A stretch of 64,000 nt of DNA from positions 27,907 to 91,906 of the forward strand of contig CADAWC010000017.1 of NCBI GenBank assembly GCA_902791475.1. The letters are read 5' to 3'. The translations under genes and the position numbers were made by a program. The DNA comes from Fibrobacter succinogenes. Lineage in GTDB: Bacteria; Fibrobacterota; Fibrobacteria; Fibrobacterales; Fibrobacteraceae. The notes below the pieces were generated by a model. That model was not told where the DNA came from. It saw nothing but the letters and a program-made list of their open reading frames with translations, and ran no database searches. Below are positions 25,766 to 34,448 of the stretch, one piece after another; position 1 is the stretch's first letter, and every line of letters starts with the position of its first letter.

Positions 25766-26860
25766 TTATCTAAGTTCTAAATTCTTAATCCTCGCGTAGG
25801 CTTCATCAATCCACTTGTCCGAATAGAAGTGCATCGACGTTTCCTTCACGATCCGCTTCACAGTATCGCGCGTGATTTTCACCTTCTTGTCCGAAGTGAA
25901 CACCGACACGCCATTCCCGATCAAGCTCAAGTTCTCCGCCGCCATAAAGAGCGGCCAGAGGCAGAAGAGCCTTGTACGCATCTTGATGTTCGGGATGAGC
26001 TTCGTGTAGGCAATCGCATCGTCCAAATGATGCCAAGCCTTTTCGACAAGTTCCGAAAGCACCGCGCCGCATTTTTGAGCGTCAGCTCCTGCAGCAAAAA
26101 GTTCACTCGGATGCGCAAAGCCATGACGCTTGCAAATCTCTTCAGGGATAAAGCACACGCGGCGTCCAGAATCTTCGACACAATCCTTCACGATGTTCAC
26201 GACCTGCAAGGCAAGCCCAAAGCTCACGTCCAGCTTCGAAAGTTCCGCTTCACGTTCCGCATTGATAAAGCACGTGTCCGCTGAGAATAGCTTGGTCAAG
26301 AGCTTGCCGACAATGCCTGCCACATAGTAGCAGTATTCGTCGAGCTCGCCCACGTTCGCAAGCGTGAACCAGCCCGCCGAAAGCGCAGCTTCCTGACGGA
26401 GCGCAAACTTCGCCATGCCACCGCACATTTCAATCACCACATCGCAAACCGGCTTCTGGTAGTTCTTTGGGAGCGACTTCAAAAGCGGCACCACGACTTC
26501 AGACTTCGAGCAAAGATCCTTGTTCGGGTCTTCAGAGCCATGCCAAGATTCTGGGAGTGCTGACACAAACATGCGGATTTTCTCGGTCTCAAGTTCGCCC
26601 GTCTTGAACACATCAGCAAACAGCGCAAGCACGCGGTCCTTTTCGGTCGCCTTCATGTCCGGGTCATCTTCGACCGTATCGGCAATGCGCAAATAAAGGT
26701 ACGCGAGCAAAATACTGCGGTGCAGCTTGCCACGCAAAACCTGGATGTTCAACGCAAACGTACGCGACACCAACTGCAAGATATCTTCAGCGTACTTCCA
26801 CGCCGCCTTGCCTTCGAGCACCTTTTCGCCCACATCTAAAGAATCCAATTTATCAATCAT
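25766..26860 (-). CDS. Squalene/phytoene synthase family protein
   Basis: Trans-isoprenyl diphosphate synthase fold that joins two prenyl diphosphates head to head. The first Asp-rich motif is in YLRIADTVEDD (about residues 56-66). The second lies in NIVKDCVEDSGRRVCFIPEE, with the Mg2+-binding DxxxD spacing. FALNIQVLRG near the N-terminus fits the family entry motif. 364 aa, slightly longer than bacterial squalene synthases. Product (squalene, phytoene or dehydrosqualene) is not determinable; no hopanoid or carotenoid partner genes are in the window. Confidence 0.87.
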   Translation of the reverse strand: MIDKLDSLDVGEKVLEGKAAWKYAEDILQLVSRTFALNIQVLRGKLHRSILLAYLYLRIADTVEDDPDMKATEKDRVLALFADVFKTGELETEKIRMFVSALPESWHGSEDPNKDLCSKSEVVVPLLKSLPKNYQKPVCDVVIEMCGGMAKFALRQEAALSAGWFTLANVGELDEYCYYVAGIVGKLLTKLFSADTCFINAEREAELSKLDVSFGLALQVVNIVKDCVEDSGRRVCFIPEEICKRHGFAHPSELFAAGADAQKCGAVLSELVEKAWHHLDDAIAYTKLIPNIKMRTRLFCLWPLFMAAENLSLIGNGVSVFTSDKKVKITRDTVKRIVKETSMHFYSDKWIDEAYARIKNLELR

Positions 26861-26871
26861 ACTTGCTCTTT

Positions 26872-27015
26872 CTAGTGATTAGTGGTTGGTGGTTAGTGGT
26901 TAGGATTGCAATTAAAATGTTCTTTTTACATTCCTGTTTACTAACCACTGCATACTAACCACTAAATTCATTCCTGTTTACAATCCACTTCCTACTACCT
27001 ACTAAGTTCTAAGCT
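26872..27015. repeat. GTTAGTGG-word inverted repeat
   Basis: The left side is GTGATTAGTGGTTGGTGGTTAG; the right side holds CTAACCACTGCATACTAACC, then TACTACCTACTAAG and TAAGCTCTAAG words. It lies between the squalene-synthase-like gene start and the stop of the next minus-strand gene, on the 3' side of the latter. Confidence 0.5.
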
Positions 27016-27029
27016 CTAAGTTCTGCCAA

Positions 27030-27605
27030 CTAATAAACCTCAAACATTTCCGGCGGCACCTTTTTAGATGCGGCCATAGACTTTACGTACTTCCAAAAAC
27101 GGCCATGATCTTCGGCATTGCGAAGCTTATGCGCATAGCTGAGTCCCGCGCGGTCACGCACGTTTTCATCAGACATCGCAATACCCTTGCGCTGGATCCC
27201 GTAATTCACCCAACGGTACTCCAGATAAAAAGCCGACTGGAACAGGTCCGTGAGCTTGAGTTCCGTCCTGCGCTTCATCAAATAAGCGATCCAGACAAAA
27301 ATAAGTACGGACACAAATCCATAATAGGCGTTAGTACCAAGCCCAATCTTTTGGAGCGTCCACACCACAGTGGCAGAGGTCGCCACCGACGTTATCACCG
27401 TAAACAGATAATCGCAGAAGCGCAAAAAACTCACGCGCCCCGGATTTTTCACAAATCCGCTCAACACGTAAGCCCATTTTTCGCCCCGGTCCAATTGCTT
27501 TTTCAAAAAAACGACGTACGAAACGTTCCTAAACCAAAAATGGAGACCGACCCAGAGCAAAACGGGGGTCCAAAAAATGTATTCCACAAGCGTATTTATT
27601 ACCAT
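27030..27605 (-). CDS. Predicted membrane protein, hypothetical
   Basis: A 191-aa protein not recognised as a known family. It has hydrophobic helices at about residues 7-30 (YIFWTPVLLWVGLHFWF), 62-85 (FTVITSVATSATVVW) and 93-112 (YYGFVSVLIFVWIAYLM), and charged loops (KKQLDRGEKW). A cytoplasmic-looking C-terminus of about 75 residues is rich in Tyr, Arg and Lys. It is divergent from dnaA, with about 200 bp of AT-rich DNA between. Conserved gene or not cannot be judged from sequence alone; the reading frame is clean and codon use is like its neighbours. Confidence 0.7.
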   Translation of the reverse strand: MVINTLVEYIFWTPVLLWVGLHFWFRNVSYVVFLKKQLDRGEKWAYVLSGFVKNPGRVSFLRFCDYLFTVITSVATSATVVWTLQKIGLGTNAYYGFVSVLIFVWIAYLMKRRTELKLTDLFQSAFYLEYRWVNYGIQRKGIAMSDENVRDRAGLSYAHKLRNAEDHGRFWKYVKSMAASKKVPPEMFEVY

Positions 27606-27809
27606 CGTAGAAAAAATTAGAAAATTTGCAAAATTTCAAGGTTTCTTGCCAACGCGCGGAGGCTCAAACACCGACGTTAATTTTCGTTTACAGAGAAGTA
27701 AGAAATTTTTTAGGTTTATTTCCCCGTTAAGTCTATCAACATTCCGAAGAATTAGCTAAATTATAACGCCTAAGTTGTTGATAGATTATTAATCGGATGA
27801 GGATTGAAG

Positions 27810-29135
27810 ATGCAGGTTGAATGGGAAAGATGCTTGAACTACCTCCACGGAATGCTGTCGGACACGGTATTCAAGACATATTTTGCACAAACCAAGCTTG
27901 TAAGCCAAACCCCAGGACACGCCGTTATCGCAGTGCCCCCCGGACTTGATGTTAAAGTCTATGCCGCTTACAAAGATCTTATCCGCCTCGCCTGGAAAGA
28001 CGTTTCCCACGACGAAGCTCCGGTGGAATTTGAATTCCAGCCGCAAGACGTTTACCAGCCGCAAGTCAGCTCTTCTGACAACTCTTTCCGCGAATTTATC
28101 AAGCCGAGCGTTCCGCTTTCTGGCAGCTTCCGTTTCGAAAACTTCGTCCCGGGTGACAAGGCCCAGCTCGCCTTCAACGCCGCCCTCGCCGTCGCCAGGA
28201 ATCCGGATGGAACGCAGTACAACCCGCTATTTATTTATGGGTCTTCAGGTCTTGGCAAGACGCACTTGCTCCAGTCCATCGGTAACTACATTCTCGAAGA
28301 AGATCCGACCAAGCGTGTGATTTACCTCACGTCCGAAGACTTCTCGCAGCAGTACATGAAGTGCCTGCAAGAAAAGCGCATCACGGAAATGTCCGACTTC
28401 TACCGCAACGAAGTGGACATTCTCCTGATTGACGACATCCAGAACTGGACGGGCAAGTACGAAACGCAAAACGAATTTTTCCTGATCTTTAACGCATTGC
28501 ACCAGGCTGGCAAGCAGATTGTGCTTACGTCTGACGCACCCGCTGCCGAAGTGAAAAACCTCTCCGACCGCCTCGTGAGCCGCTTCTCCTGGGGCTTAAC
28601 TGTTGACATCCAGCCGCCTGACGTCGAAACGCGCGAAGCCATCCTCCACAAGAAGGCCGAAGAACGCCACCTCGAAATCAGCGACGAAGTCATCCGTTAC
28701 CTTGCTGAAAACATTGCAAGCAACGTTCGTTGCCTCGAAAGCGCTATCATCAAGCTCACGCTCCAGTCAAGCCTCATGAGCCACGACATCGACATGAACA
28801 TTGCACAGAAGGTCGTCACCGAAATCGCCCCGACGCTCCGTCGCCGCGTAAGCCTAGACTCCGTGCTCCATGCCGTATCGCAGCACTACGAAGTTCCCGA
28901 AACTAAGCTCATCGAACCGGGCCGCGGCACCAAGGAAATCTCGAAGGCTCGCCAGGTCGCCATGTTCCTCATGCGCGAACTCTCCCCCATCAGCCTGCAG
29001 AGCATCGGTTCCCGTTTTGGCGGTAAGGATCACTCCACCGTCGTACACGCCATCAAGAGCGTCAAGAAAGAGATGGAAACCGATCCGAGCTTTGCCCGCT
29101 TGATCGAAAGCCTCAAGAATACCATTCACGACTAA
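27810..29135 (+). CDS. dnaA: Chromosomal replication initiator DnaA
   Basis: Binds oriC and opens the duplex. Domain I (WERCLNYLHGMLSDTVFKTYF), a short linker, the AAA+ domain with Walker A YGSSGLGKTHLLQSIG, Walker B DILLIDDIQ, and SRFSWGLTVDIQPPD, then domain IV with DNA-binding GGKDHSTVVHAIKSV. 441 aa. The ATG at 27810 sits about 8 bases after GAGGA; a TTG two codons earlier is also possible. dnaN does not follow. No cluster of TTATCCACA-type boxes was seen in the 200 bp upstream or just after the gene, so oriC is probably elsewhere. Confidence 0.97.
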   Translation: MQVEWERCLNYLHGMLSDTVFKTYFAQTKLVSQTPGHAVIAVPPGLDVKVYAAYKDLIRLAWKDVSHDEAPVEFEFQPQDVYQPQVSSSDNSFREFIKPSVPLSGSFRFENFVPGDKAQLAFNAALAVARNPDGTQYNPLFIYGSSGLGKTHLLQSIGNYILEEDPTKRVIYLTSEDFSQQYMKCLQEKRITEMSDFYRNEVDILLIDDIQNWTGKYETQNEFFLIFNALHQAGKQIVLTSDAPAAEVKNLSDRLVSRFSWGLTVDIQPPDVETREAILHKKAEERHLEISDEVIRYLAENIASNVRCLESAIIKLTLQSSLMSHDIDMNIAQKVVTEIAPTLRRRVSLDSVLHAVSQHYEVPETKLIEPGRGTKEISKARQVAMFLMRELSPISLQSIGSRFGGKDHSTVVHAIKSVKKEMETDPSFARLIESLKNTIHD

Positions 29136-29153
29136 GCGAAAGCGGCTTAGCCG

Positions 29154-30521
29154 TTATTCCTTAGCAATTTTATCGTAAGCTTGGATAAGCTCGCGGTCCA
29201 TGTCACGGCGATGCGCCGGGGACGCAAACTTGTTGAGCACTTGGCTCTTGTAAATTGTCCAATTGCGAGAGAACGCGATATGCATGACCGAGGCAATCAA
29301 AAGCCCCGGCAGTAAGCTGTAGCTACCCGTCATTTCACAGACCATCACGACGCCTGCAATCGGAGCCTTTGCAGCCCCCGCAAAGAAAGATGCCATCCCG
29401 ACAAGAATGAACATTTCGGGCATGCGGATAACTCCCGGAAACGCAAGTTCGCATATTCCAGCAAACATAGCGCCAATAACCCCACCTATAAATAGCGATG
29501 GTCCAAAGACACCCCCGGAACCGCCCGAACCGACCGTAAGCGCCGTCGCCACAATCTTTGCAAGCACGATACCGAGCAAGAGCAAAACGCCCCACAGCGA
29601 ATGCGGCACAAGCCCCGCCATTAAGTTGTCTATAAAATCAAAGCCGCCACCCGAAACTTCCGGATACGCCAAAACCAACAGCGAAATGAACGTGCCCCCC
29701 AATGCAGGCTTGAGCCATACAGGGATTTCCCACTTGCTGAAACGACGCTCCGACTCATAGTAAAAACGCACGTACAGGTACGAGAACGGGAAGCAAAGCA
29801 CGCCAAGAAGCGCACATGCCAAAAGCTCGACACCCCCCGTAAACGGGAACGCAGGCACGCCACCAATCAAAGGAGATGTCCCCACAAAAGCCACGTAAAC
29901 CGCAAATGACACCACCGAGGATACGATAGAAGTCGCAAAAGCGTTCGATTCAAAATCTTCGCGGTAAAGCATCTCGACCGACGTGAGCGCCCCCGCAAGC
30001 GGAGCCTTGAAAATGGCGCCAAGCCCGGCCGCCGTGCCCGCCAGCATAAACTGTCCGCGCATCATGCGCGGCATCTTGAAAAACTTGCAAATAGTCGAAG
30101 CAATGCCAGAGCCAATCTGCGAAATCGGTCCCTCGTAACCTGCCGAGCCGCCCGTCGCAAGCGTGATGATGCTTGCCACAAACTTCACCGGCGCCACGCG
30201 CGCACGAACGTTTCCGCCCTGATGATGGAATGAATAAATCATCTTGTCGGTGCCCTGCCCCGCCGTCTCCGGCGCACGTGCCACCTTGTGGATGAAAAGC
30301 CCGACAACAAGCCCGCCAATCGCAGGCACCGCAGCAAAAGCGTACCACGGCAAAATACCAAGCGTCCACGGCATGCGAACCCAATCCACCGCGTGGTCAA
30401 GCCCCCAATGGAACGCGACCGCGACAAGCCCCGTCACAAAACCGATTACTGCGGCAAGCCCAAGCTTTGGCAAGTAACCGTTCACCACGAGGAGTTTCGC
30501 TATTGTACGATGAATCCGCTT
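29154..30521 (-). CDS. ClC-family chloride channel or H+/Cl- antiporter
   Basis: Multi-span membrane protein with the ClC selectivity motifs: GSAGYEGPISQIG (helix D region), the GKxxP-like region GLGAIFKAPLAGAL, and GSGGSGGVFGPSLFIGG (helix N). Glu in GYEGP corresponds to the gating glutamate. No CBS domains follow. The start is uncertain: a longer frame begins with GTG at 30572, but a TATCTTGC promoter-like box at 30530-30537 argues for a GTG at 30521. Convergent with dnaA, with 18 bp between stop codons. Confidence 0.9.
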   Translation of the reverse strand, partial: KRIHRTIAKLLVVNGYLPKLGLAAVIGFVTGLVAVAFHWGLDHAVDWVRMPWTLGILPWYAFAAVPAIGGLVVGLFIHKVARAPETAGQGTDKMIYSFHHQGGNVRARVAPVKFVASIITLATGGSAGYEGPISQIGSGIASTICKFFKMPRMMRGQFMLAGTAAGLGAIFKAPLAGALTSVEMLYREDFESNAFATSIVSSVVSFAVYVAFVGTSPLIGGVPAFPFTGGVELLACALLGVLCFPFSYLYVRFYYESERRFSKWEIPVWLKPALGGTFISLLVLAYPEVSGGGFDFIDNLMAGLVPHSLWGVLLLLGIVLAKIVATALTVGSGGSGGVFGPSLFIGGVIGAMFAGICELAFPGVIRMPEMFILVGMASFFAGAAKAPIAGVVMVCEMTGSYSLLPGLLIASVMHIAFSRNWTIYKSQVLNKFASPAHRRDMDRELIQAYDKIAKE

Positions 30522-30600
30522 CACGGGCCGCAAGATAGAAATTTTAAAAGTGCGCGACAAGGTTTCGCGCACATGTCAAAAAAGCCGATAGAATCGAGAA

Positions 30601-30637
30601 ATCCTTCGACTCCACGATGTTTCGCTCAGGATGACAA
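30601..30637. repeat. Intergenic repeat, ATCCTTCGACTCC...CGCTCAGGATGAC type
   Basis: Near-identical to 53042-53079 and related to 14672-14706 and to the second half of the in-gene element at 57546-57627. Confidence 0.65.
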
Positions 30638-30647
30638 AGCCCCGCAG

Positions 30648-31415
30648 CTATTTTTCGAGAACCTCGAGCACGAGCTTTTCGAGCATTTCGAAGCTCGGAG
30701 CACCACTCCAGACGCGCTTGATATAGCCGTTTGAATCAAGGAGCATGAGCGTCGGGACCGCATGAATCCCGTAACGGCGCCAGAGTCCCTGGTCCGCATC
30801 GCGGTAAAGCGGATACGGCGAAGCATGCTGCTTCTTGTAGAACGCAAGGAGCGGCTTGGTCTGTTCAGACGAAATGCCGATGACTTCGAGTCCCTGGCTA
30901 GAATACTTGTTGTAGATTTTTTCAAGCACGGGGAGCGTCTGGCGGCAAGGTCCGCACCAGGTCGCCCAGAAGTCAAGAAGCGTCGCCTTCGGAGCGTCCT
31001 TTCTCTTTTCGCCGTTCTTGTAGAAGTTCTTGCCAAATTCAGCCATCTTGCTTCCGATAGCAGAACCCGTGAGGCTAGAAATATCGTCCGGGCGTTCCGT
31101 CAGCGTCACCGTCAGCGGGATGCGCTTTCCATCGCGGAAAATTTCAATCCCGACTTTCGAGCCAACCTTCGCCTTATTCAAGACTTCCTGCATTTGAGCG
31201 ACATTGACCAAATCTTTGCCATCAAAACCGATGACCAGATCACCCGAAACAACACCGGCCGCTAAGCAACCCGATTCCGGATGCACGCCAGAAACACGGA
31301 GCGCTAAGTGATTTTGATAGAGGTCCTTTTTATAAATAAGTCCAAGCCACGGCCCCGCAAACGCAGAAGCCGAGAGGAGCAAGAGAACACAAATGGCACG
31401 AATGAGTTTCGACAT
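30648..31415 (-). CDS. Periplasmic PDZ-thioredoxin fusion (TlpA-like)
   Basis: A signal peptide (SASAFAGPW) is followed by a PDZ domain (about residues 35-110: LALRVSGVHPESGCLAAGV, GDLVIGFDGKDLV) and a thioredoxin domain with active site WATWCGPCRQ and cis-Pro loop IHAVPTLMLLD. TlpA/ResA-type proteins reduce periplasmic disulfides, often in cytochrome c maturation. The PDZ domain would recruit a substrate by its C-terminus. 255 aa. The small beta-barrel gene and pyrD lie immediately upstream on the same strand, suggesting a three-gene operon. Confidence 0.9.
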   Translation of the reverse strand: MSKLIRAICVLLLLSASAFAGPWLGLIYKKDLYQNHLALRVSGVHPESGCLAAGVVSGDLVIGFDGKDLVNVAQMQEVLNKAKVGSKVGIEIFRDGKRIPLTVTLTERPDDISSLTGSAIGSKMAEFGKNFYKNGEKRKDAPKATLLDFWATWCGPCRQTLPVLEKIYNKYSSQGLEVIGISSEQTKPLLAFYKKQHASPYPLYRDADQGLWRRYGIHAVPTLMLLDSNGYIKRVWSGAPSFEMLEKLVLEVLEK

Positions 31416-31439
31416 TTAATCCAACCTATAAATAGCTAT

Positions 31440-31997
31440 TTAAAAGAGATAAAAACCGATATTCAAAGCGGCTGTGAAATGAGTTTCACGGCTAAAAAGT
31501 TCATCATCCTTATCGACTAACGCACGCCCCAAGATGTAACTCGCATCCAGCTCGATACGGCACAAGAAACTCGTGTTCTTGAAGAACGTGATATCGCGAC
31601 CATAACCCAGTGTCACACGCGGCGGGAAATAGCTTTTGTCATAACGTTCAAAAGAGACAAACGAAACGCCCAAACGCACAAAATCATCTTCGCGAGTTCC
31701 ACGGAAAAAGAATCGCCAATCCGTGCCGACCTCAAGATAATCACCAGAGAACAAAGCTACGCCAAACAAGTCGAGCGAATGGTGCTTATGGAAGCGATAC
31801 TCGCCACTCAGCAAAACGCCTGGATGCACGGAACCCAAATAATAAACGAGTTCCAGTTCGCCGCCAAACGAGAGAGACGAAAGCGAATCTGACGCCAGAG
31901 CATCTTCGTAGGATTGCTCGATAAAGTATCCAGCGAAAGACTGGACGCTCACTAGCAAAAACGCTACGAGGAATATTTTAACGCACCGGACCATCAA
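31440..31997 (-). CDS. Secreted beta-rich protein, probably outer membrane
   Basis: A 185-aa protein with signal peptide (IFLVAFLLVSVQSFAG). The mature part consists of alternating amphipathic beta strands rich in Tyr and Phe (FGGELELVYYLG, VLLSGEYRFHKHHSLDLFG, DWRFFFRGTREDDFVRLGVSF) and ends with FTAALNIGFYLF, with the terminal Phe common in beta-barrels. Probably an eight-stranded barrel; no family recognised. It lies 6 bp from the pyrD stop and 24 bp before the PDZ-thioredoxin gene. Confidence 0.75.
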   Translation of the reverse strand: MMVRCVKIFLVAFLLVSVQSFAGYFIEQSYEDALASDSLSSLSFGGELELVYYLGSVHPGVLLSGEYRFHKHHSLDLFGVALFSGDYLEVGTDWRFFFRGTREDDFVRLGVSFVSFERYDKSYFPPRVTLGYGRDITFFKNTSFLCRIELDASYILGRALVDKDDELFSRETHFTAALNIGFYLF

Positions 31998-32003
31998 CGT
32001 TCA

Positions 32004-33194
32004 TTAACCCTTCGGATTCTTGGCATCGGAATTCTTGGCGTCATAATCGGCGAGAGTCTTGAAGCCGTCTTTCAAGAGAGCTTCTTCAAGTTCCTTGCGC
32101 ATCGCATGGGCAGCCATCCAGCGGAATGCCACCACAGAATAGCACTGCACCGCATCGACACCGAGCTTGATGAGGTCATAAATTTTGTAGCCGTGGTCAA
32201 TGCCACCACAAGCAATCACGCTCATCTGCGGGTAATGTTCACGGATAAACTTGACATTTTTGACCGTATTCTCGTAAAGAGGGCGACCAGACATGCCACC
32301 GCGATCGCCGTCTGCACGGAGCGGAGTCAAATCGTCGTACTTCACGTGGACCGGGAGATCCGTCACCTTCTTTGTCGGGTACGTGTTCCCGATGACAACG
32401 CCGTTTACACCCACCTTCACCAGCATATCCATAATCGTCGCCGTATGGTTTTCGGGCATATCCGGGCTGAGTTTTGCATAAATGGCTTTGCGGACCGGCT
32501 GTTTATTGCGATAGTCCGTGATAGCGGTAAAGATTTTGTTGACAAGCGTCATGTCCAAATCGAGGCGGTTCTCCCCCGTATTCGGGCAGCTCAGGTTGAT
32601 TTCAACGTAATCAGCCACGCGGTAAGCGATAGAGAAACTTTCGACGATGTCCTTGAGTTTTTCATTTTCATCAGTAAGGCCCGGCGTTTCGGCAACAGAA
32701 ATGCCCACGCACATGCCGGCCCTGTGAGCAGCTGTAATTTGGGCATCTACACGACGGGTTACCGCATCGACGCCATCGTTATTGAGGCCCATGCTGTTGT
32801 GGATTGCACGGTCATTCTCAATAAAGCCGATACGCGGTCTGTGCGTGTTTCCTTCGCGCACATGGCGAGTCGCAGTCCCGACAGAAATGCCGCCAAAGCC
32901 CATGTTGGCAAAATCGCAAATGCGTTTCGCCGTCTTGTTTGCACCAGCCGCGAGCATTATCGGGCAACCAAAATGGAGCGGACTACTACCATCCGCAAAT
33001 GTTACCACGCGATTCAGAGTCTTGCTCAAGTCCGGGCGACCACCCATGAACGGGATAATCGGAGCAAAGCGAGCCACATGCTTCAGGGAATCATGGCGAA
33101 ATTCCGGATTGTTGTGGAAAATGCGACGAATCAGAGCCAAAATGCGGTCGCTCATGCGCATATAGTATTCGTGGTTGATGCAATTATTACTCAT
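32004..33194 (-). CDS. pyrD: Dihydroorotate dehydrogenase (class 2-like)
   Basis: FMN enzyme that oxidises dihydroorotate to orotate in pyrimidine synthesis. Visible are the FMN-site PIMLAAGANKTAKRICDFANMGFGG (in pieces), RIGFIENDRAIHNSMGLNNDG, the catalytic Ser region YVEINLSCPNTGENR, KLSPDM, GVNGVVIGNTYP, GGMSGRPL and IACGGI. The catalytic Ser favours a quinone-linked class 2 enzyme. The usual GKN strand is replaced by VGISVAETPG, an oddity. 396 aa with a short N-terminal extension; no strong ribosome-binding site, so the start could be a few codons later. Confidence 0.88.
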   Translation of the reverse strand: MSNNCINHEYYMRMSDRILALIRRIFHNNPEFRHDSLKHVARFAPIIPFMGGRPDLSKTLNRVVTFADGSSPLHFGCPIMLAAGANKTAKRICDFANMGFGGISVGTATRHVREGNTHRPRIGFIENDRAIHNSMGLNNDGVDAVTRRVDAQITAAHRAGMCVGISVAETPGLTDENEKLKDIVESFSIAYRVADYVEINLSCPNTGENRLDLDMTLVNKIFTAITDYRNKQPVRKAIYAKLSPDMPENHTATIMDMLVKVGVNGVVIGNTYPTKKVTDLPVHVKYDDLTPLRADGDRGGMSGRPLYENTVKNVKFIREHYPQMSVIACGGIDHGYKIYDLIKLGVDAVQCYSVVAFRWMAAHAMRKELEEALLKDGFKTLADYDAKNSDAKNPKG

Positions 33195-33211
33195 GTGTAG
33201 TAAAATAGAAA

Positions 33212-33238
33212 AAAAAGACTCCCCTGACGAGGAGCCTT
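33212..33238 (-). terminator. Rho-independent terminator of the Rpn-type gene
   Basis: On the minus strand GGCTCCTC GTCA GGGGAGTC is followed by a run of eight T residues. It separates the Rpn-type gene from pyrD. Confidence 0.85.
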
Positions 33239-33273
33239 TAAGCTATAGACTTAATAAGGCTATCTAAACATCG

Positions 33274-34245
33274 CTACTTGAGAGCAAGCATCGTAGCAAT
33301 ATTTTCTTCAGAAACACCAATTGAACGAAGATAATCCGCCCTCTTGGCATCTAGAGCCTCAATCCTTTCACGTTCCTTTTTGACACCTTCATTAAAAAAG
33401 TGTTCACCAAAGGATTCGTAGCCCTTGTTTTTCAAAGCCTCTGGACTATCCATCTTGATTACCTCGCTTTTGTAAGGCCACTTCCAGAAAAAATACGAAA
33501 GCGACTGTTTGATAAAATCCCTACCTTTGTCGGTGTTCTGCAGCCGGAGCAAGTGCGCAGCCGCCTCACGAAAGGATATGGAAAACTTTTCTACATCAAA
33601 AATATACTTCATCGCAGTCAGGGCGACAAGTGTGAACGGCGAGAATTCTTTCAGTTCAGCATCATCAATGGCATGTCCAACATCTAAAAATACAGCCTTG
33701 AAAGGATAGCCGATATCATGATAGAACTTGGGATATTCAGCATAATGAGTTTTCGCCAAAGGATTCCATTCATCTTCACCATTATAGACAATGAAAGCAA
33801 CCACAGGAACATCCTTCTTGCGTTCCAAGAACAAATGATGATAATATTCAGAAATTTGAAGAAGCACCTTATCCTTACTTGTAGACTTATGCTCTGCAAT
33901 AATCCCCACATAGAGTCCCGTAACCCCACCATCCTTAAGATTGACCTCAAAAACTAGGTCTGCAGAGCCCGTATGTTTGTCGCTTGAAAAGTTTTCAGGA
34001 GTCCCACGAAGGGTCTTGAGATCTATGGTGTCCAGGAACTCTCTAAGCGAAGCGTTTCGCCGCGAAAAAAGCTTCAGCAGTTCAGCCATTCGCTCAGGAT
34101 CCGCAAAAGCAAATCTAAAGTACCTATCATGAATAAAATCGTTATGTTCATCAACAGAATCCACAATTGCATTGAATTCGTGGGCAATGTCACGTGTCAC
34201 AGAATCTGGAATTTCATTTTCAACCTGTTCATTTTCCAATGTCAT
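33274..34245 (-). CDS. Rpn family PD-(D/E)XK nuclease (transposase_31-like)
   Basis: Resembles recombination-promoting nuclease (Rpn/YhgA) proteins. The N-terminal domain has FRFAFADPERMAELLKLF and then a PD-(D/E)XK core: GSADLVFEV (Asp) and YVGIIAEHKSTSKDKVLLQI (E-H-K as the ExK motif). This is followed by VPVVAFIVYNGEDEWNP. The C-terminal half contains LLRLQNTDKGRDFIKQSL and a coiled end. E. coli Rpn proteins cleave DNA and promote RecA-independent recombination. 323 aa. Codon use looks less biased and more AT-rich than neighbours, consistent with transfer. Monocistronic with its own terminator. Confidence 0.88.
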   Translation of the reverse strand: MTLENEQVENEIPDSVTRDIAHEFNAIVDSVDEHNDFIHDRYFRFAFADPERMAELLKLFSRRNASLREFLDTIDLKTLRGTPENFSSDKHTGSADLVFEVNLKDGGVTGLYVGIIAEHKSTSKDKVLLQISEYYHHLFLERKKDVPVVAFIVYNGEDEWNPLAKTHYAEYPKFYHDIGYPFKAVFLDVGHAIDDAELKEFSPFTLVALTAMKYIFDVEKFSISFREAAAHLLRLQNTDKGRDFIKQSLSYFFWKWPYKSEVIKMDSPEALKNKGYESFGEHFFNEGVKKERERIEALDAKRADYLRSIGVSEENIATMLALK

Positions 34246-34448
34246 AGCATGTCCTTTTTTACGGTCGAGAACATCTCAAACCGCTTTATTAACACGCTTT
34301 TTTCGCAATTTTATTCCAGGTTTATTTCGTAAAATCTTTTAAACAATACAAGAAATTATTTAAAGGCAGTATCTGTAGAAAGCCAACAAACCACCTATTG
34401 CCATGATACGAAAAATTTTATAATTCTTACTAGACAAGAGAGTAAATT

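Noticed and set aside
27606..27809. oriC
   Set aside because: AT-rich and next to dnaA, but no DnaA-box cluster was seen.
33274..34245. Insertion sequence transposase
   Set aside because: Although related proteins are labelled transposase_31, there are no terminal inverted repeats or target duplications around it; Rpn-type nuclease is the better call.
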